DNA from: Sequoia sempervirens
Lineage: Eukaryota; Streptophyta; Pinopsida; Cupressales; Cupressaceae
Direction: 5' to 3'
DNA length: 64,000 nucleotides
NCBI GenBank assembly: GCA_007258455.2
Contig: VDFB02000003.1
Coordinates: 41,667,986 to 41,731,985 of the forward strand
The position numbers and the translations under genes were made by a program. The notes under the pieces were generated by a model that worked only from the letters and a program-made list of their open reading frames with translations, did not search any database and had not been told where the DNA came from. This document shows positions 58,151 to 64,000 of the stretch, piece after piece (positions within the stretch are counted from its first letter, which is position 1; the number at the start of each line of letters is the position of its first letter).

Positions 58151-59159
58151 ATTATGCTTTATTTTCATATTTTATCAGGAGGGCTTGACTGGGTGGTTGG
58201 TTTATTCCTGTAGTTTTGCGGTAGGCCAAACGTGCTTTTGGAGGTTATTGGTTTTGTTTTGTATTGTTTTTATTCAAAACTTGAAAATGGCCGCCAACAT
58301 TTAGCCGACATAGTTTCTTGTTCTTTATTTTATCTATCTTATGCTATTTCACTGACAAGCATTTACTTATACGTGGTTCTTGTTTTAAGAAATGCTGGGG
58401 ATGCTTTGGCTGGTCTTGAAAACATGAAAGAAGAGACATATATTGTCGAAATGAAATAAATCAGTATATGTGAACTGAGTAAAATTACACAATATCTAAA
58501 ATTTAGATGTCTTGTGAGTGCAGACCTCAATTTTAAATTTTATTGGATGCTTCATATTCGTCTGACAAGAGTCAGCATTCAGTCTCTACGCTTTTGCAAA
58601 TCTTAGCCATGTAAAAGAATATATAATAAAATTGAAAATTCAAATGATCGATGCAATCTGGAAGCTGATAACATATTAGGGATTTAGGCCAAATGAATTT
58701 GATAGTTCTACTAGCACTTGCATTTTAGCTCCGTGCAGGTGCCATTGTTACTAGAGTTGGAATAATGTGTTTTATCGAAGAACCTCGAATATTGCATTTC
58801 AGAATAGCTACCACGTTTGCCTTGGAAGATCCAATAATGTACCGCTGAATCATATGCCACAACAATTTATAAATTGTATCTAATAAGGATAGACTCAAAT
58901 AAGCAAATATTTAATAATGACAAGCGTATTTGCCATCCATGAAAAAGTCCTAGGTGGATGCTCAAATGAATTTTCCTATATATGAAATGGATACAATAAT
59001 TAAGTAAATCATAGCAGATTCACTTTGCTTTCCATCAACAATTCTAAGGCAGATACTCGAACCTTGCCTAGTCTTCATTGAATTAATCTCCATTGAGAAA
59101 GGGAATTGGTTAATTCTTGTGGTTACTAGAATATCAACAACCAAACTGACCTCTTAAAA
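58151..59159. other. No gene recognised
   Basis: AT-rich intergenic sequence with short frames only. Confidence 0.45.
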
Positions 59160-60480
59160 GCAAAGGGTGAAGTAAACCGACCGAAAGGAGGCCTTTGAGG
59201 AGAGAACTTCTTTAGAGTGACAATTCAGCCTCCAATTCTTAACCTCCCTCGTTTGCATCCCTTGAATAATTAACATTGAATCCACTAAAACCTCAAATTT
59301 TGGACCCCAAAATTGAAAGCCATTCAAAGACCATGCAATAAGGTCTTTCTTTCAGCCTCATTGTTAGTACATTGTGGGAAAACAAAGGACCCTCCCAAGA
59401 CAAGGAACCCAATGAATGTCGTTGTGCACAACCAAGGTTTCCTTAGGAGGTTCCATCAACTTCTAATTTAAACTCAAAATCACCTCTAGGAGGGGGTGCC
59501 GGAGTGCCTTTCTTAGAAGTTGGTCACTTTGTCACACATTCTCTTAACCCCACCAATGGGTGGAGGTTCAAAACCTCACCATTTTTTAGAACTTCAACAC
59601 CCTAGAGGGTCAAACTAATTAAAATAAATGAGGTTGGGCCACCTCCACTATGGTGGTCTCAATTCAAATCTAGAAATATTGCCATAAGCATTTTGCCCAT
59701 GTAAATCCTTCTATTTCTTGAAAGCTACATTCCTTAAAGATTGTGGAAGAGAGATAATAATAGTCTCAATATTTTGGGACCACTTGGCCAACACAAAAAA
59801 TCATAGATTATCTCTAGCATAATCCTATGTAATTATCTACTTCCAAAAGACAACTCTAAATCTTGCCAAAGTAAAGAACAAATGATTGGTAGCTTCATAA
59901 CCTTGACTACAAAGACAAGACATCAAAGGGCAAAGGGAATCCCTTTATAAAGTTATCACAAGATATAATCTTATGTAGTCTAGCAAGCCAAATAAAAGCA
60001 TTGCTCTTAGGCTATATAACTTTTTTCTAGGCAAATGTGCTTGATTAATCATACCATAGGGCAAGCCAATCTAAAATAAACTTTATATTGCATAAAACTA
60101 TCTCTAATCCAATGGAGTTGATCAATCTCAAGATCCACAGGGACCCCGTGATTCTTAAGGTATCAATTAAACCATCCTTTGCTTAATCAAGCTCTAGATC
60201 CTTAACAAAAGGCCAACTTGGATTTCTTATCCCTTCCTTTATCTTCTCCACCAAGTAATTATTGACCTTAGTACCCCATCTTTTTTCCAGAAGTCCTTTT
60301 AGCCCATTCAACTAATCAACTAAGGAAAGAGGGGGGAGATCCTTCGAGGAATCATTCTAAAAGTTTGCCTAAAACTATCTTTGATCTCCTAGGAAAGATA
60401 TTCCTCAACTATATCTTTCAAATTCAAAATGAACTTCCAAATGGTTGAACAACGTTTACCCCTACTCCTAAAATCCTATC
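59160..60480 (-). pseudogene. LINE ORF2 C-terminal remnant: reverse-transcriptase zinc-binding region and RNase H-like domain
   Basis: On the minus strand, about 60030-59790 reads KSNAFIWLARLHKI, then CDNFIKG, matching the zf-RVT domain (A-F-(L/I)-W-x-A-x-x-x-(R/K)-I-x-T). About 59430-59170 in shifting frames gives GNLGCAQRHSLGS, TLLHGL, then VLVDSMLIIQGMQ, the RNase H-like layout of plant L1 elements. Many stops and frame changes. Upstream (60100-60480) is compatible with the end of the reverse transcriptase, but I see no catalytic YxDD motif. It is dead and not adjacent to the ORF1 remnant at 1-3480. Confidence 0.5.
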
Positions 60481-61399
60481 ATGTTTATTTGAAAAATATT
60501 TCACCTCAACATTTTACATTAGAGTTTCTTCTTCTCAATAATAACTCTCTAGATCATTTTTTTTGTTGATGCTTTATAGTAAAAAAAAATGTCTTGAATA
60601 AAGTATCTACTTTGAATTTTGCTTGCACAAACTTTATCACTTTAGTAAATGAAACTTTTTCATACATTTTCATACAAGTTCCCACCACAAAAAGTTCCTA
60701 TATATATGGTTTAATTGACTTTCTACACCCTTTGACACCTAAAAACAAAAAATTGGGATAGCTTGAAATAAATTCACCTAGATAGACTAAGCCATTTTCT
60801 TTTCCAACATTTCAATTTTGAATGAACCTTTTCTATTGTTTCTTTGCATGGTGCTGCTTTGCATACCCAAACAAAAAGTGGAATCTCCAAGTATTTTCTT
60901 AGCAACACATCCACCTAATTCTAGGATTTTCTAAATGGCCCTTATAACCAAATTGTTGTATTGAAGAAGAGGCAGCTTGATTTGTCTTCATTTGTTGTCT
61001 AATAAGATGTTCTTCATAAGTATCAAAACAATGTTGGAATGTTATCATAATGTCGGGAGACTAGTTAGAAATAGTACTATTCTAATAAAGTATGTATAAT
61101 GGCCTTTTGGGGACCCACAAAATTCCTCTTCACACCTAACATTAGATAAGAGTTACAAATTTGACTAGCCTCCAAAATGATGCTCCTTTGGGAAGGTGAA
61201 AGGTCACAATTTGGTCTTTGTAATATTTTCATGCATGACACCAATGGTGAGGTGGAATCCTCTTGCATGTAACTCCCTTCCAAATGTTGAGCATATTGAT
61301 TTGTCTCTTGGGCCTTTCCATGGTTTTGAATATTACTTGGTAGTTTTATTCAAGCCTAAAATTTATAAATTGAAGGTTTGTGTGAGAAGTTTCAAAATC
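60481..61399. other. No gene recognised
   Basis: AT-rich sequence, possibly more LINE remnant on the minus strand, without a motif I can support. Confidence 0.35.
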
Positions 61400-62480
61400 A
61401 AAGGTTGAAGAGGTATAGTTGGGATTTTTGTATGCTTTGGGGTTGTTGCTAAATTGGATTTTTAGATTAGTAGATTGTACTTGTTATCTTGTTCTAAGAT
61501 TAATATAGAGCTAAATATGCTTTCAATATTGGGTTTTTCTCAAAAGGGTTTCCTAAGGTATATGTTGTGTCACCTCTCTTCTTCTTATCTTCTTGATATT
61601 TCCATTACGTTTTTAGTTTGATTTACGTAATCTCAGATTTATATTAGTCCCTAATATCATATTTAAAAAACATATTTACTACTTCTAATAAAAAATCAAC
61701 CCGTATATTCAACATTTGGTATCAAAGCTTTTGTTGGATTGATCTTGTGTAGGAAGGGGCGCCTTCTTTGAACTTGTGCTTAGGTTGAATTGAGAGAATT
61801 TTGTTCTTGTTGTAGGTCTAATAATAAAACTATATTTATTGGCAAGCTCATCATGAGTCAAGATAAAGAAGGTCAATGCTCAAAATTGTAAACATAAAAA
61901 ACTAAAAATGAAGAATCTATTGTTGGAATTAAATCAATGGATTGTGGTTATTGCTCAATTAGGTCTCCTCCCTTCAAGAATAGATCAAGATGAATAGGAT
62001 AAGTAGGATATAAAAGTAAAAGCTACAATTAGATCATGTCTTTCAAATTCATATTGATGAATGTTTCTTGGGAAAATACTGCTTAGAATTCTAGGATAAG
62101 ATTGGTAATTTGTATTAGATAGAGTCTAGTTAATTAGTTATTTTTTAGAAGGAAATTGTATTCACTTAAAATGAATGATGGAAACTCTATTTTTGATCAT
62201 TGAAATACATTTAACATCCTTGTGATTCAACTAGTTTTTATAGATGTTAAAATAGATGAAGGGGACAAATGCATTACTTTACTTTGTTCGCTATTAGATT
62301 CATTGGGTAATCTAATCATGGCAATAAATAATATTATATCTAATTCAAAGCTGGAGAATATAGTGTTAGCTCTATTTAGTGAGGAATTAAGAAGAAAATC
62401 AATGGTTAATACTTCTAAAGACACTCCTTTTTATAAGGAGCTAGTTGGTGCAGGAGCACCCATAGGATACCTTAGATTGT
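61400..62480 (+). mobile_element. Copia LTR end, primer-binding site and gag remnant
   Basis: An LTR-like segment ends at 61714 in TTCAACA and is followed by the primer-binding site TGGTATCAAAGC (61717-61728). About 62090-62440 encodes, across two frames, a UBN2-type gag: LYSLKMNDGNSIFDHLNTF, then DKCITLLCSLLDSLGNL, then FSEELRRKSM. The sequence then loses similarity at about 62480; no pol or 3' LTR is visible. The left LTR border is uncertain. Confidence 0.6.
61717..61728 (+). other. Primer-binding site complementary to initiator Met tRNA
   Basis: TGGTATCAAAGC, identical to the site at 751-762. Confidence 0.65.
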
Positions 62481-63370
62481 CTAGAAGGTCATGTTTTGGC
62501 AATTTGTTTAGGCCAACTTATCTTCTATTCATGTTCATTTTTGGTTGTGCCTTAGTGGCATTTTTGATTGGGTGTTGATCATCTAATGAAGGTCATGTTG
62601 ACCATAGGATAGGTGACATAAAGTTCTAGCTCTAAATGAGGTCTTGGATTTTTAGGAATTCTTGCAAATATTTGAAAATGTTGCTCAAATTGGAGCTACA
62701 AGAGGCCAAGAAGAGCCCAAGGGAGAGGATAACTGAATTGGAGACCCTATTTATGGGATGCCTCGGCATTGGAGTGGGGTTGGAAGCATTTGTTATGTTT
62801 TGAAGTTTTGTGAATTCAAGAAAAGCAATTGTGTTTGAGAGTGAAGTTTATGATTTTTGCATTGAAGTGAGGTTTTAATGGATTGATCATGGCACTGTAA
62901 TTTGTGTAGGGTGTAGTGTAGTTGTTCTTCAAGCATTGTGTGGCATTAGTTAGTTTCTTTATTCAATTTCAAGCATTGTTTGTAAATGCTTTGGTTTTCT
63001 TACTGTTGCTGGTCTGAACCAGGCAGTTTTGTGAAAATGGAGTGTTAGTTCACTTTCCCACCGTACAAATTGTACGGCCCTTTGGGAACAGTGACTAGAC
63101 TCCATGTGTGTACATATGGTAGGGTTTAGGGCCTTTGAAAACACAGGAGCTACTGTGGAAGTCTTGCCCTAGGCGAGCCAGGAAGAGTCTGGCTAGGAAA
63201 GATAGAAAGTGTAGAGCACTTGATTTGCAGGGGTGTCCTTTTCCTGTCAAGTCACAGTATGGAGAGGGAAGGTAAGTTCCTTGCCAAGACATAGCATGAA
63301 GGAGGAAGCTCCATCAATCCATCTGGTGTGAGGAATACCTAATAGTTTGTAGTGAAGTCAGGGAAGGGTT
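62481..63370. other. No gene recognised
   Basis: Mixed-composition sequence with short frames. No domain or repeat pair seen. Confidence 0.4.
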
Positions 63371-63948
63371 TGTAACGGCCTAATTTTTCCAAATTGTGGG
63401 TTAAGCCTTTGTACGAGCAGCTGAGACCCAAGACCCCAAAAATATTTGAGAGGTGCATATGAACCAGGAATCCCAAGAAAATATTGGGGTGTTCTTTGAA
63501 AATTTTTGGAAACAAACTTGATTTCTCGGAGGAGGCCTAATTGGGGCTCCTAGGGCTAGTAGCCTTTTTAGGCCTAAATGAGGGTTTGATGGAAGCGACT
63601 AGTAAATGGAGTCAGGTGGACCCTCAAGAACTAAGGTAGGATGGATTGAAGTCATTAGAAACACCTCCACACCCCTGCAAAGTTAAATTCAAGATTTGGA
63701 GGATTTGTAGCCTTTAGGGTGGATTAAGGGCTAAGGCAAGTGTTTCAAGATTGCACCAAGTCTTGACTTGGTAGGAGGAACTAAGTTGATAGTTGGGTTG
63801 GCAAGGAGAAATTAGGGGACCCTAAGAAGGAAGAGGTCCTGTAGGTTTCAAGTGGTGGAGTGAAACACCTAGAGGTCTTCCAAGCAGGACCTAGAGCATG
63901 AAACAGTGATTGTTTCATCCAACCTCCCTATCAGATTGCTATCAGAGC
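63371..63948 (+). mobile_element. Probable 5' LTR and primer-binding site of a retrotransposon running out of the window
   Basis: The segment begins TGTAACGGCC and can end at ...CCCTATCA (63933), giving TG...CA ends and about 563 bp. Three bases later TGCTATCAGAGC (63937-63948) resembles the initiator-Met primer-binding site TGGTATCAGAGC with one mismatch. The body of the element would lie beyond position 64000. Confidence 0.45.
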
Positions 63949-64000
63949 AACAAAAGATTTGGGATAGAATAATATATGTCAGAGATTGAGTCTAGTGGTT

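Overview
This window looks like nuclear DNA from a large-genome seed plant, most likely a gymnosperm of conifer type. The evidence is AT-rich, gene-poor sequence, a plant desaturase, a plant CUL3-adaptor gene spread over about 23 kb by giant introns, and dense, decayed plant transposons (Copia, L1-type LINE, hAT, CACTA). The assignment to gymnosperms is inference from architecture. A run of exactly 100 N (25358-25457) marks a scaffold gap.

Only two genes look intact. (1) 11205-12569, minus strand: a single-exon delta-8 sphingolipid desaturase (cytochrome b5 fusion, 454 aa). (2) 34455-57365, plus strand: a LIGHT-RESPONSE BTB / POB1-type BTB-BACK protein. I assembled it from six exons (34455-34743, 41856-42002, 55621-55745, 55827-55890, 56003-56282, 56555-57365). 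All junctions are GT-AG, phases fit, and the 1716-nt reading frame (571 aa) has no internal stop. Introns 1 and 2 are 7.1 and 13.6 kb and hold hAT elements, a 5S-like repeat, LTR-like ends and minisatellites. An isolated 124-bp exon resembling proteasome subunit RPN8 lies at 16970-17093 on the minus strand.

Layout: 1-3480, LINE ORF1 remnant interrupted by a short gag-only LTR element; 3494-5870, 5S-like repeats and a Copia LTR fragment; 6204-8875, an hAT element with a perfect 8-bp target duplication and a large internal palindrome; 9887-10326, a palindromic 5S rRNA-derived element with a 13-bp target duplication; 11205-12569, desaturase; 13318-14860, degenerate direct repeats; 14929-15420, CACTA-type terminus; 16970-17093, RPN8-like exon; 17380-18830, LTR-like and AT-rich tandem DNA; 19079-22260, decayed CACTA Transposase_24-like gene with a triplicated mini-exon; 25591-29141, a long retroelement-like reading frame broken mainly by stop codons; 34091-57365, the BTB gene; 59160-60480, LINE ORF2 remnant; 61400-62480, Copia LTR plus gag remnant; 63371-63948, a further LTR with primer-binding site.

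The most unusual signals are the 5S-derived palindromic repeat family (four copies), the 27-bp-motif mega-palindrome inside the hAT element, the roughly 1000-codon frame broken by stops all explicable by C-to-T change, and the in-frame duplications inside mobile-element genes. No gene cluster or operon-like system is present; the two intact genes have unrelated housekeeping or signalling roles.
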